This document shows, piece by piece, positions 49,799 to 58,681 of a stretch of 64,000 bases of DNA. Source of the DNA: Planctomycetota bacterium (GTDB lineage Bacteria; Planctomycetota; PLA2); contig JAJFFH010000015.1 in assembly GCA_021776735.1 (NCBI GenBank), positions 1-64,000 on the forward strand, in the 5' to 3' direction. The notes below the pieces were generated by a model. It saw nothing but the letters and a program-made list of their open reading frames with translations, was not told the DNA's origin and did no database searches. Numbering within the stretch: the stretch's first letter is position 1; every line of letters begins with the position of its first letter. Position numbers and translations under genes: made by a program.

Positions 49799-51624
49799 AG
49801 TTCGTCCCGAGGCAGGGTCACCCGGACGGCGGCGCCGGGAAGCGGGCCCTCGACCACCTCGACGCGGCCTCCGTGCGCCTCGACGATCCGCCGAACGATC
49901 GCCATGCCGAGGCCGGTGCCCTTCGTCTTGGTCGTAAAAAACGGCCGGAAGATCCGCTCGCGCGCGCCATCGGGAAGACCGTGCCCATCGTCGTTGAACG
50001 TGACTGCCACAGCGGGCTCTCCCGCAAGCTCGGCTTTCTCCGCGAACGCATGGATCTCGCCGCTCGCCCCCACGGCGGCCAGGCCGTTGTCCAGGATGTT
50101 GCGAAACACCTGACCAAGCGCAAACGGATCGGCGCGACAGCTCACGTCCAGCCCCTCGGTCCGATCGATCAGGGAGACATCGCCGTCCGTACGCTTTACC
50201 GCCAGATCCGCCCAGGACGCCCCCCACAGTCGGCGCAGATCGCAGGGTTGACGCTCGAGATAGATCGGCGCGGCGTACCCGCGCACCTCGTCGTAGAGCC
50301 GCCCCAGGCCGTCCTGCGCGACCTGGATTCGCTGAATCAACTCCGCGGCGCGCGCCTCGCCGCCGACCTCGATCTCGAGCATCTCGAGACACGATTGGAT
50401 GCGCTGCAACGCGTTGCGGCTTTCGTGGGCGAGCCCCGTGACCATCTCGCCGATGCCGGCGAGCCGTTCCGCGCGACGCAGCTCGGTGACATCGTGGCCA
50501 ATGGCAAGCAGTCCGATGCGCTGGCCGGATTCGTCCTCGAGGATGCGGTCCCACCAGGCGATCTCACGCTCCTCGCCGCTCTTGGTCAGGATCGCGTTGA
50601 CGCTGCCGCGCGCGCCATTGCCGTCGAACGCCGTGGCAAAGAGCGCGCGAATGTGGTTGCGGTCGCGCTCGGGCAGAAACGTCGTGAACCAGTCCTTGCC
50701 CCGCACCTCGTCCAGCGTGTAGCCGCTGAGTTCCTCGGTGTAGCGGTTGATGCGCATCACACAGCCGTCGAGATCGAGCACGACGACGATCACCTGCGCC
50801 GTATCGACGAGGCGCTGTGCAAAGTCGCGCTCGTGGCGCAACGCGCGCTCCACGCCCTTGATGTCCTCGATGTCGCGGATGAAGCCGGCAAAACGGCGGC
50901 GATGATCGAACGTCACCTCGCTCACGGCGAGATGCACCGGAAACACCGTCCCGTCCTTGCGCCGCGCCTCCACCTCGCGTCCGATACCGATGATTTTTCT
51001 TTCGCCCGTCCGGAGGTAGCGGCGAATGTTTTCGTCGTGTTCGTCCCGATAGGGCGGAGGCATAAGGACGGCGATATTTTTGCCGATCAGTTCGTCCTCC
51101 GCGTAGCCGAACATCTTCACGGTCGCACGGTTTACGGACTCGACCACGCCGCGCTCGTCGATGGTCACGATCGCCTCGACCGCTTCGGCAAAAACCGCGC
51201 CGAGCAGACGCCGGTGGCGCTCCTCGGCGTTCCGGAGTCCTTCCTGCTCTCGCTTTTGCCGGGCGATGTGTTTCGCGGTAATCGCAATGCCCAGCGGTGC
51301 TCCGTCTTCGTTCCGGATCAGCGACAGCGTCACGAGCACGGGATGGGTTGCGTCCGACCGGCTCCGGTGCAGACCCTCCACGTTGCGCACCGCGCGCCCC
51401 TCGCGACACCGTTCGAGAAGCCGGTCGGCCTGGTTGCGCCAGTGCGCCGGACACAATTCACGCCACGGCTTGTCGATAAGTTCGGCGCGGGACCAGCCGT
51501 ACAGCCGCTCCACTTCCTCGTTGAGGTCGAGGATCAGGCCCTCCAGATTGAGGATGACGATCGGGTCCTGCGCCCCCAGAAAAGCCTGGGAGCGGCGCTG
51601 GAGCGGGACATTGGAGTCGTTCAT
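49795..51624 (-). CDS. Multi-PAS histidine kinase
   Basis: A 609-residue soluble kinase. Three PAS units: DPIVILNLEGLILDLNEEVE, AVEAIVTIDERGVVESVNRA (with IGKNIAVLMPPPYRDEHDEN, the FixL-type heme-PAS-like signature) and AQVIVVVLDLDGCVMRINRY. HisKA His in GLAHESRNALQRIQ (HxSRNAL variant). HATPase boxes NILDNGLAAVG, NDDGHGLPDG and GTGLGMAIV. A heme in PAS2 is possible but unproven. Start at 51624. Coupled to the receiver gene and divergent from a UspA gene. A TDGD copy of the iterated motif lies between HisKA and HATPase. Confidence 0.9.
   Translation of the reverse strand: MNDSNVPLQRRSQAFLGAQDPIVILNLEGLILDLNEEVERLYGWSRAELIDKPWRELCPAHWRNQADRLLERCREGRAVRNVEGLHRSRSDATHPVLVTLSLIRNEDGAPLGIAITAKHIARQKREQEGLRNAEERHRRLLGAVFAEAVEAIVTIDERGVVESVNRATVKMFGYAEDELIGKNIAVLMPPPYRDEHDENIRRYLRTGERKIIGIGREVEARRKDGTVFPVHLAVSEVTFDHRRRFAGFIRDIEDIKGVERALRHERDFAQRLVDTAQVIVVVLDLDGCVMRINRYTEELSGYTLDEVRGKDWFTTFLPERDRNHIRALFATAFDGNGARGSVNAILTKSGEEREIAWWDRILEDESGQRIGLLAIGHDVTELRRAERLAGIGEMVTGLAHESRNALQRIQSCLEMLEIEVGGEARAAELIQRIQVAQDGLGRLYDEVRGYAAPIYLERQPCDLRRLWGASWADLAVKRTDGDVSLIDRTEGLDVSCRADPFALGQVFRNILDNGLAAVGASGEIHAFAEKAELAGEPAVAVTFNDDGHGLPDGARERIFRPFFTTKTKGTGLGMAIVRRIVEAHGGRVEVVEGPLPGAAVRVTLPRDEL
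50179..50190 (-). repeat. Iterated motif copy ACGGACGGCGAT
   Basis: Exact sense-strand copy in the multi-PAS kinase, encoding KRTDGDVSL; identical in flank (AAAGCGT + core + GT) to the copy in another kinase at 56114. Confidence 0.88.
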
Positions 51625-51737
51625 GCGGCGCTCTGCAGGGTAGCGAAGATTCGAGTGTAAGTGCGCGCGGGATCCCGCGAAATCGGGCGGTGATCGCCTC
51701 GAACGGGCCGGACCGGCATTTGCCGGACCGATCGGCG

Positions 51738-52643
51738 ATGAACGCACCCGATCGAGTCCTTGCCCCGACCGATTTCTCGGCGGCTTCGGCCGACGGCGTG
51801 CGGACCGCGGCAGATGTCGCGCGCCGATTCGACGCCGCGCTGACCGTCGTCCACGTCGATGCCACGGCGACGTATCTCGCCGCGATGCGCGCCGCCGCGA
51901 CGGGACTCAACGCCGCGCAAGAGGCTATCGAGGAGTTTCACCGGACGCTTGCCGTCCGGCTTGACGAGTTCATCCGCGAGACGCTCGGTGACGACGCGAA
52001 AGCCGCGCCGGTGCTCGCCCAGGACGACGACGCCGCCCGGGGCATCGTCACGACGGGGCGGCAACGCAACATGGACTGGATCGTGATGAGCACCGCCGGG
52101 CGCACGGGATGGCGCGCCGCGCTGGCGGGAAGCACCACCGCCCGCGTGATTCGTGACGCGGCGATACCGGTCCTGACCGTGCGCGAGCGAACCGGCGACC
52201 CGTCGAAGCTCCTGTTCGACGACTTCCAGAACGTCTTGGCCGTCACCGACCTCGACGAGCACGCCGCACCGCTGATCGCCGCGGCCGCCCAACTCGCCGG
52301 ACCGCGCGGCGACCTTACCTTTCTCCATGTCGTCGAAGGCACCAGCGTGCTCGGCCTGTACGGCACCCCCCTGCGCATTCCGGCCGAGGACCTGGAAGCC
52401 GCACGCGAGTGGTCCGAAGCCGCCCTCGCGCGGCTCGCCGGAAACGACCGCGGCACGATTCGCGTGGAGTGCGGCCGCCCCATCGACCGGATCCTCGCGG
52501 TCGAAGCCGAACTCGAACCCGACCTTGTCGTGGTCGGCACCCATGGCCGCCACGGGCTCGACCGGGTCGCTCTGGGCAGCGTCGCACAAGCCGTTGTCTC
52601 CCGAGCCCGCAGCCCGGTCCTCGTGGTCCCGACCGCGCCGTAG
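51738..52643 (+). CDS. Tandem universal stress protein
   Basis: A 301-residue protein with two UspA domains: RVLAPTDFSAASADGVRTAA...WIVMSTAGRTGWRAALAGST and NVLAVTDLDEHAAPLIAAAA...LVVVGTHGRHGLDRVALGSV, each with the nucleotide-binding GxxG-GS/T pattern. Start at 51738 (MNAPDRV). Divergent from the multi-PAS kinase by 113 bp. Fits the stress/redox island. Confidence 0.88.
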   Translation: MNAPDRVLAPTDFSAASADGVRTAADVARRFDAALTVVHVDATATYLAAMRAAATGLNAAQEAIEEFHRTLAVRLDEFIRETLGDDAKAAPVLAQDDDAARGIVTTGRQRNMDWIVMSTAGRTGWRAALAGSTTARVIRDAAIPVLTVRERTGDPSKLLFDDFQNVLAVTDLDEHAAPLIAAAAQLAGPRGDLTFLHVVEGTSVLGLYGTPLRIPAEDLEAAREWSEAALARLAGNDRGTIRVECGRPIDRILAVEAELEPDLVVVGTHGRHGLDRVALGSVAQAVVSRARSPVLVVPTAP

Positions 52644-52694
52644 CTGGAACGCGCCGGACACATCGGTAGGGGCGGCCTATAATCGCCGGTTCCT

Positions 52695-53840
52695 ATGCGA
52701 AACGACCGTTGGTTCTTGCCGGCCACGATTCTCCTGGCCTTGACCGTCGCGCTGGCCGTCTTCATGCGGGTCGAAGCGGCCCGCCACGAGGCCACGGGCG
52801 CAGCGTCGAGCTGCCGCATCAACGAAACCCTGGACTGCGACAAGGTCCAAGGCTCGGCTTGGGGCAAGGTCTTCGGTGTTTCGCTCTCCACATGGGGTGC
52901 CGCGGGCAACCTGGTCGTGCTCCTTTGGCTGCTTGCCGCGCGGCGTCGGCGCGGCCTCTTGCCGCTCGTCGGGCTGTTCGCCCTCGCCAACGCGGTCGTC
53001 GGTGTGGCCATGTTCCTCGTGTCCTGGCTGGGCCTGGGCGCGTTTTGCCTCTACTGCTCGGGCCTGCAGGTGCTCATGCTCGCCATCGCGGCGCTCGTGG
53101 TGCCGCCCGGGCTGCGAGCGTTTCGCGCGGCGCGCACCGAGGGCGCCGGCACACGCCGGGACCACCTGGGGCTCGCGGGCATCGCGGCCGCGCTCGTCGT
53201 GTCGCTGTTTGTCGCCGGCGATGCATACGCCGGCAACCGGGCCAACTTCGCCCACCTGCTCATTCCCTACGAAGGCAAGGCGACGCGTATCGACCTGGCC
53301 GGACGGCTCGTCATGGGCGACCCCGCGACGCCCAACACCGTCGTAGTGTTCTTTTGTTTCGGGTGCCCGAACTGCCGCGCTTGCTACCACAGCGCGCGGG
53401 CCGCACTCAAGCACAGACAGGTCCGGGCCAAGGTCCACTTCGTCTTCAAGCACTTCCCGCTCGACGAGAAGTGCAACAAGAAGCTGGAGGGAGGCGCCAA
53501 CAAGGGATCGTGCCGGGCATCGCATGCGGCCCAGGCCGCCGCGGAACGGGGCAAGGCCGAGGAAGCGATGGCCTACCTCTTCGGGCTCAAGGACAAGAAC
53601 CAGCAGTTCACCAACTACAACATCGACGCGATGCCCCGCAAGCTGCGGCTCCGCTACGAGAGCAAAGGGAAGTGGCGTGCGGCCCGAGAGCAGCCGCGAG
53701 TCCGCGAGGTCATCCGCCGCGACATCGCGGAAGGCACCGAAATGGGCCTGATCGGGGTGCCCGCGGTCTACCTGAACGGCCGCTCCATCCGCTCCAAGGA
53801 CCTGCTCACCGACGTCAAGCGGCTCGCCGGCGCACGATGA
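52695..53840 (+). CDS. VKOR-DsbA fusion oxidoreductase
   Basis: A 381-residue membrane protein. The VKOR part (1-165) has four to five spans, the loop Cys pair CRINETLDC and the active-site FCLYC. After a further span the exported DsbA-like domain contains CFGCPNC and VHFVFKHFPLDEKC, ending with GVPAVYLNGR, which supplies the conserved cis-Pro. VKOR reoxidises DsbA by passing electrons to quinone, so this protein makes disulfides in exported proteins. Its stop overlaps the next gene's start (ATGA), and the selenoprotein candidates are possible clients. Confidence 0.88.
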   Translation: MRNDRWFLPATILLALTVALAVFMRVEAARHEATGAASSCRINETLDCDKVQGSAWGKVFGVSLSTWGAAGNLVVLLWLLAARRRRGLLPLVGLFALANAVVGVAMFLVSWLGLGAFCLYCSGLQVLMLAIAALVVPPGLRAFRAARTEGAGTRRDHLGLAGIAAALVVSLFVAGDAYAGNRANFAHLLIPYEGKATRIDLAGRLVMGDPATPNTVVVFFCFGCPNCRACYHSARAALKHRQVRAKVHFVFKHFPLDEKCNKKLEGGANKGSCRASHAAQAAAERGKAEEAMAYLFGLKDKNQQFTNYNIDAMPRKLRLRYESKGKWRAAREQPRVREVIRRDIAEGTEMGLIGVPAVYLNGRSIRSKDLLTDVKRLAGAR

Positions 53841-54871
53841 TCCGTCGCCAGCACGCATTCCTTACCGCGCTCGCGGTACTGGGCCTTCTTGTCTCGGTCT
53901 TCCAGGCCTGGGTCGTGCACCTGCCGCCCGGGGACGCCGCGACGATCGACTGGTGCCGGTTCACGCGCCAGGTCGATTGCTACGAGTCCCTCATCCGTTA
54001 CGGCAAGTCGATCACGGTCGGCCCGCTGCCGGTCTTCGCCACCCTCCTCGCGCTGTACTTCTTCATGGCGACCCTCGTCGGCACGTCGTGGTTCGTCCGC
54101 CCCGCACGCGCGGAGGGACTCATCGGCCTCGCCGGGATCACCGCGTTCCTTGCGACCGGCCTCGCCCTGTTCGTCCTGTTGCACGACTACCAGGTCGCGA
54201 AGGTCACGAGCGCCAGCGCGATCGCGTCGGCGGGTCTTGGCCTGACGCTGTCCATCCTCGCAGTGCTACGCGGCTTTCCCGCCGCCGGACTTCGCGCCGG
54301 CCTTCCCGCCGCCGGCGCCCTCCTGGCCATCGCCGCACTCTTCGCCTTCCTGGTGCACGAAGCCGGAGCAACACGCCTGGACGCCTACTGGTTCAAGATT
54401 CACCAGGAGAGCGAGCATGCGCCGCGCCACATCCTGCACGCCGGCCCGCCGCGCGACCTGCCCCGCGCCGGCGCCGCCCGCCTCGGCCAACCGTCGGCCG
54501 AAAACGAGGCCCTCGTGTTTCTCAGCGACGACGACGCCTCGCGCGGACTCGCCCGAGCCCTGGCCGCCCGCGAACGCGAATTCGCCGACCGCTTCCTCGT
54601 GCACCTCTTTGCCACCGGTGAATTCGGCAGGGATCTTCTCCGCGCCCAGCGCCGCGGCAAGCTGCGACAGTTCCTCGAAACGGGGATCTTGCCCAAAAAA
54701 CCAAGCGAAAAAAAACCTGCGGACGGCGATGCTTTTGATGCCGCCGCCCTGCTGCAATGGCAGATCGAAAAGACCCCGAACCTGCCCACCCGCCCGGCGA
54801 CCATGATCGCCGGCCGCGCGCACTCCACGCCCACCGCGGAATCAGTTCTTGCAGCGCTAAGCGGCGAGTAG
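53837..54871 (+). CDS. VKOR-like paralog lacking the CxxC
   Basis: A 344-residue protein. The first half has VKOR-like topology: WCRFTRQVDCYESL (the loop Cys pair is retained), then four spans (FATLLALYFFMATLVGTSWF, LIGLAGITAFLATGLALFVL). The catalytic CxxC of the active-site helix is replaced by HDYQVAKV. The C-terminal part is a soluble domain without CxxC. It contains AEKKPADGDAFDAA, an 11/12 copy of the iterated motif. Coupled to the VKOR-DsbA gene, so it may be a degenerate subunit or regulator. Start at 53837. Confidence 0.7.
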   Translation: MIRRQHAFLTALAVLGLLVSVFQAWVVHLPPGDAATIDWCRFTRQVDCYESLIRYGKSITVGPLPVFATLLALYFFMATLVGTSWFVRPARAEGLIGLAGITAFLATGLALFVLLHDYQVAKVTSASAIASAGLGLTLSILAVLRGFPAAGLRAGLPAAGALLAIAALFAFLVHEAGATRLDAYWFKIHQESEHAPRHILHAGPPRDLPRAGAARLGQPSAENEALVFLSDDDASRGLARALAAREREFADRFLVHLFATGEFGRDLLRAQRRGKLRQFLETGILPKKPSEKKPADGDAFDAAALLQWQIEKTPNLPTRPATMIAGRAHSTPTAESVLAALSGE

Positions 54872-54907
54872 CGGGCTACCAACCCACGGGGCCATGAATG
54901 ATGCGGT

Positions 54908-57082
54908 CTAGAGAGAGTCGGCCATGCCGATTCTCGAGACTCCGCGCACGGCTGCCAGCAGCTCCGCGGCGCGGTACGGCTTTTTCAAGAACGCGGCATC
55001 CTCGCCGACGCCCTTCGCGCGGACCTGACTCGCGCCGTAGCCCGACATGAAGAGCACCGCGAGATCGGGCCGCCGCTCCCGGAGTTGGCGCGCGAGTTCC
55101 GCACCGCTTTCGTCGGGCAGCACGACGTCGATGATCGCCGCGCGAAACGGACCCTCGCGCGCCGCAGCAAGTTCCAGCGCTTCTTTCGCCGAATGGGCCG
55201 CGAGCACCGCATAGCCTGCGCCACGCAGAATCTCGGTCACGAGATCGCGCACCATCGGCTCATCGTCGACGAGCAGGATCGTGCCGGTTCCGCGCAACTC
55301 GTCGAGCGACGGCTCGGCCACCGGGTCGGCAACCTCGGCATCTTCGCCGGCCAGCGGAAAAAACGCCGCGATGATCGTTCCGCGGCGCGGCTCGGACTGC
55401 ACGGTGATATCGCCTCCGGCGCGCGTGACGATGGCCTGCACCGTGGCCAGCCCCAGACCCGTCCCGTCGGGTTTCGTTGTAAAAAACGGCTCGAGCACCC
55501 GCGCCCGCGTGGCCTCGTCCATACCCTGTCCGGTGTCGGCCACGGCCAGGACGAACCGGCGCACACCGTCATGCTCGCGCACACCCGTCGAAACCGTCAA
55601 CCGTCCGCCCCGAGGCATCGCGTCCCGCGCGTTGGACACCAAGTTCAAGACGACCTGCTCGAACTCGCCGCGGTCGAGAAGCACGCGCGCCTGCTCGTCG
55701 TGGATATCGACCAGCAACTCGATGTCGTCCTCGACAACGCTGCGCAACACCGGCTCGGCGCGCTCCAGCACCTCCGCCGGAGCGAACACCTCGGGCGTGT
55801 GTTCCTCGCGCCGGCCCAACGCGAGCAGCCGGCGCGTTAGCTCGGCGGCACGCTGGGCCGCTTTTGTGATCTCGGCCACGAACGCGGACGAGGGACGTTC
55901 GGCGAGCAGGCTCGCGTAGCCGTGGATCACGGTGAGGAGGTTGTTGAAGTCGTGCGCAAGGCCGCCCGCGAGTTCACCGACCGCCCCGAGGCGTTGCGAG
56001 CGCCGAAGCTGTTCCTCGAGCTCCTGCCGGTCGGACAGGTCGCGCACGACCACCGCGATGGCGGTCTCCTTGCCGTAGGACACACGGATGTCGGCGGTCT
56101 CCCCCTCAAAAACATCGCCGTCCGTACGCTTTAGCCTGAGTCGTAACAACCCCTGCCGGGGCGCACCCGCGAGCAGGCGCCGCATGCGCTCGCGCACGAT
56201 GGGAACGTATTCCGGACAAATCAGCTCCACGACGGCGAGGCCTTCGAGTGCCGCGGACGACGGCGCGCCGAAGAGGTCCGCGGCACGCGGGTTGGCGTAG
56301 CGCACGACGCCGTCGACGTGGACGCAAACCGCGTCGGGCAAACCGTCGAGCAGCGTGCGGGCGCGCTCTTCACTCTCGCGCAGTTCGCGTTCCGTGCGCT
56401 TGCGGTCGTCGATGGCGAGCGCGACGAGCCGGAGTTCGCTCACGTGGCCGTCGGCGTCGAACACGGGCACGCCGGACAGGCTTACCCAGTAGGTCGTCCC
56501 GTCCGCCGCGCGCACGAGTGCCTCGCAGTTTTCCACGCTCTCGCCGTCGCGCAGGCGCTGCAAGGCGTCTTCCACGCGCGGGCGGCCGGCCGACTCGTCG
56601 GCGAACAGGCGCACGAACTCTCGCCCCACGGGCTCGGCGCCGACCATGCGCCCGGCGCGACCGCTCGCCTCAATCACCCGGCCGTGCGCACCTATCGCGA
56701 ACGCCGCCAGGGGCGCGTTCTCGTAGAGCCGCCGATACCGCGTTTCGTCCGGAGCACCCGGCGGATCGGCCGGCACGGCCAACGCCAGCGCCCCGGCAAT
56801 CGTCCCGTCGGGACCGAGCACGGGCCGATAAGACACGTCCCACGCGCACCCGTTCCACTCGATCACGCCCGAACACGACTGCCCGGCCAGCGCGCTGCGC
56901 GCCATCCCGATGGCCCCGTGATTGGGGTCGCGGGTGTCGAACCACTCGAACAGCGTCGCGTCCGGGTCCGAATCCGTGGAACCATTCACGAAGGGACCGC
57001 CCACACCCGCGCAACGCAGATCGTGGTCCACGGTCCAGGCCAAGGCCCGGCAATGATCGCCCGAAACACCCGCCGACGGCAT
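54908..57082 (-). CDS. Hybrid histidine kinase with PAS domains and C-terminal receiver
   Basis: A 724-residue soluble hybrid kinase. At least three PAS-like units (NGCAWDVSYRPVLGPDGTIA, APLAAFAIGAHGRVIEASGR, LPDAVCVHVDGVVRYANPRA), then HisKA with His in GLAHDFNNLLTVIHGY, HATPase boxes NLVSNARDAMPRGG, DTGQGMDEATR and GTGLGLATV, and a receiver (ILLVDDEPMVRDL, IIDVVLPDESG). Start at 57082. Converges with the VKOR operon. A TDGD motif copy (LKRTDGDVFEGE) sits in the third PAS. Confidence 0.9.
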   Translation of the reverse strand: MPSAGVSGDHCRALAWTVDHDLRCAGVGGPFVNGSTDSDPDATLFEWFDTRDPNHGAIGMARSALAGQSCSGVIEWNGCAWDVSYRPVLGPDGTIAGALALAVPADPPGAPDETRYRRLYENAPLAAFAIGAHGRVIEASGRAGRMVGAEPVGREFVRLFADESAGRPRVEDALQRLRDGESVENCEALVRAADGTTYWVSLSGVPVFDADGHVSELRLVALAIDDRKRTERELRESEERARTLLDGLPDAVCVHVDGVVRYANPRAADLFGAPSSAALEGLAVVELICPEYVPIVRERMRRLLAGAPRQGLLRLRLKRTDGDVFEGETADIRVSYGKETAIAVVVRDLSDRQELEEQLRRSQRLGAVGELAGGLAHDFNNLLTVIHGYASLLAERPSSAFVAEITKAAQRAAELTRRLLALGRREEHTPEVFAPAEVLERAEPVLRSVVEDDIELLVDIHDEQARVLLDRGEFEQVVLNLVSNARDAMPRGGRLTVSTGVREHDGVRRFVLAVADTGQGMDEATRARVLEPFFTTKPDGTGLGLATVQAIVTRAGGDITVQSEPRRGTIIAAFFPLAGEDAEVADPVAEPSLDELRGTGTILLVDDEPMVRDLVTEILRGAGYAVLAAHSAKEALELAAAREGPFRAAIIDVVLPDESGAELARQLRERRPDLAVLFMSGYGASQVRAKGVGEDAAFLKKPYRAAELLAAVRGVSRIGMADSL
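56114..56125 (-). repeat. Iterated motif copy ACGGACGGCGAT
   Basis: Exact sense-strand copy in a PAS domain of the hybrid kinase, coding KRTDGDVF, with the same AAAGCGT flank as 44050 and 50179. Confidence 0.88.
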
Positions 57083-57505
57083 TCGCAGCCCAGTCTATCG
57101 GGTCCGACGGTCGCAAAATCGGCTGCACCGGTTTTTGTCAGGACGGGCCGCGGGGGCTGCTTCGCAGCCAGCGACCCCCATGAGCATGATGGACGCGGCG
57201 GGCGCGCCTGCGGCGCTATCGCGACACGACTCTGGCAAGGCTACGTGAACGAGTGCATCGAGCACACGTGCCGCAGGGCCCGGTGACGCTTGGCGGCTAT
57301 CGCGGGCTCCTTGTCTTGCGCATCACTCTCCGAATGCACAGCGAAAAAACGTCATGCGTCAAGGGCCGCCACGAAGAGCCGCGAAGCGACCAGCCGTCCG
57401 GGAACACAGCCCGACGTTCAGGGGCCCGGAGCGCACGCAGCCACGCGGGTCGTCCGTTCCCCCTAGTGATTCAATCCGCGCAGCGGATTGAATCAGAGGA
57501 TTGAA
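57083..57505. other. Gene-free gap with palindromes
   Basis: About 420 bases without a convincing gene. It contains GGGGGCTGCTTCGCAGCC followed by CATGAGCATGA, resembling the stretch at 41216-41250 (GGGAGCGGCTTCGCCGCC then CATGAGTATGA). A perfect palindrome lies at 57467-57495. I see no promoter I could name. Confidence 0.5.
57467..57495. repeat. Perfect AATCCGC palindrome with tandem extension
   Basis: TGATTCAATCCGC-GCA-GCGGATTGAATCA is a 13-bp perfect stem with a 3-base centre, 10 bases beyond the DUF1501 stop. The right arm is then duplicated in tandem (GGATTGAATCAGA at 57485-57497 and 57498-57510) and the duplicate contains the stop codon. Confidence 0.75.
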
Positions 57506-58681
57506 TCAGAGGAACGGAATCGGTGTGTATGCCTGGCCCAGGACGGCCTTGCTGTCGGTCTTCAGCCAGCGTTCCAGAACCGTGGCGTAGGCCGAGCGGA
57601 AGTCCGTATGGTGCTTCAGGTCGCCGCGTTCCAGGAGCGTGAGCGACGGATGGTCGCCGTGCAGGCCGCCCTTGATTTCGCTGCCCATCACGAACATCGG
57701 TGCCGCCGTGCCGTGGTCGGTGCCCAGCGAACGGTTCTCCTTCACGCGCCGGCCGAACTCGGAATACGTGACCGTCAGGACGCGCTTCGACAGGTTGCGT
57801 GCGGTCAGATCCTTTTGGAACGTGCCGAGGGCGTCGCCGAGCATTTTCAGCAGTTGCGCATGTGCGTCTTTTTGTCGCGAATGCGTATCGAAGCCCGACA
57901 GGCGCACCGCGTAGACACGCGCACCGAAACCGGCCTCGATCAGCCGCGCAACCTGATACAGCCGCCGACCGAGATCGGTCTTCGGGTAGGCATCAGCCCC
58001 CGTCCCCCCCTTCAGCGCCGTCTCGACGCGCGCCGCCGTCTTGTACGCCTGCCGGGCCGAACGGCGCACGTACTCCAGCGCATCGCCGGTCCGCGCACGA
58101 TCCGCGACCGAAGCCAGCAGCTCCTTGTTGCCGCGCACGACGAAGCGCTGCGCGTCCGCGATCGACGGCACGACAACGCGTTCGCCGACGAGGGCAAGCG
58201 AGAGCGGCCCCGGATCGAGGTGCAGCGCCGGGATGTCGAGCCCCTTCGCCCGGTCGAGCGTACGGCCGAGCCAACCGGTCCAGCGCCCCTGCGGCGCGGT
58301 CGACGCGGTGTGCCAGATGTCGCTCGACGTGAAGTGGCTGCGACTCGGGTTCGCATAGCCGATGCCCTGCAGAATGCCGAGCGCCCCGTCGTCCCAAACG
58401 CCCTGCAATCCACCGAGCGACGGATGCAGCCCGTGGTACTCGTCGAGCTTCACGACCTGCCCGGCGGCCACGCCGACACCGGGACGCGCGCGATGATACG
58501 CATCGTCGCCGTACGGCACCACGGTGTTGAGCCCGTCGTTGCCGCCGTCGAGTTGCACGAGCACCAGAATCCGGTTGTCGGGCTCGCCGGCGAACAGCGC
58601 GCGCGCAAAAAACGCAGGCAGCGTCGCCGCGGCGGGCGCGGCCAGCGCGCCCTTGAGGAACGTGCGTCGATCGACGGTCAT
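57506..58681 (-). CDS. DUF1501 protein with Tat-like signal
   Basis: A 391-residue DUF1501 (sulfatase-like fold) protein. MTVDRRTFLKGALAAPAAAT is a Tat-type signal with the RRTFLKG motif. ILVLVQLDGGNDGLNTVVPY is the DUF1501 signature, with YSEFGRRVKENRSLGTDHGT toward the C-terminus. Start at 58681, overlapping the DUF1800 stop as ATGA. The DUF1800/DUF1501 pair is common in Planctomycetes; the biochemical role is unsettled. Confidence 0.88.
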   Translation of the reverse strand: MTVDRRTFLKGALAAPAAATLPAFFARALFAGEPDNRILVLVQLDGGNDGLNTVVPYGDDAYHRARPGVGVAAGQVVKLDEYHGLHPSLGGLQGVWDDGALGILQGIGYANPSRSHFTSSDIWHTASTAPQGRWTGWLGRTLDRAKGLDIPALHLDPGPLSLALVGERVVVPSIADAQRFVVRGNKELLASVADRARTGDALEYVRRSARQAYKTAARVETALKGGTGADAYPKTDLGRRLYQVARLIEAGFGARVYAVRLSGFDTHSRQKDAHAQLLKMLGDALGTFQKDLTARNLSKRVLTVTYSEFGRRVKENRSLGTDHGTAAPMFVMGSEIKGGLHGDHPSLTLLERGDLKHHTDFRSAYATVLERWLKTDSKAVLGQAYTPIPFL

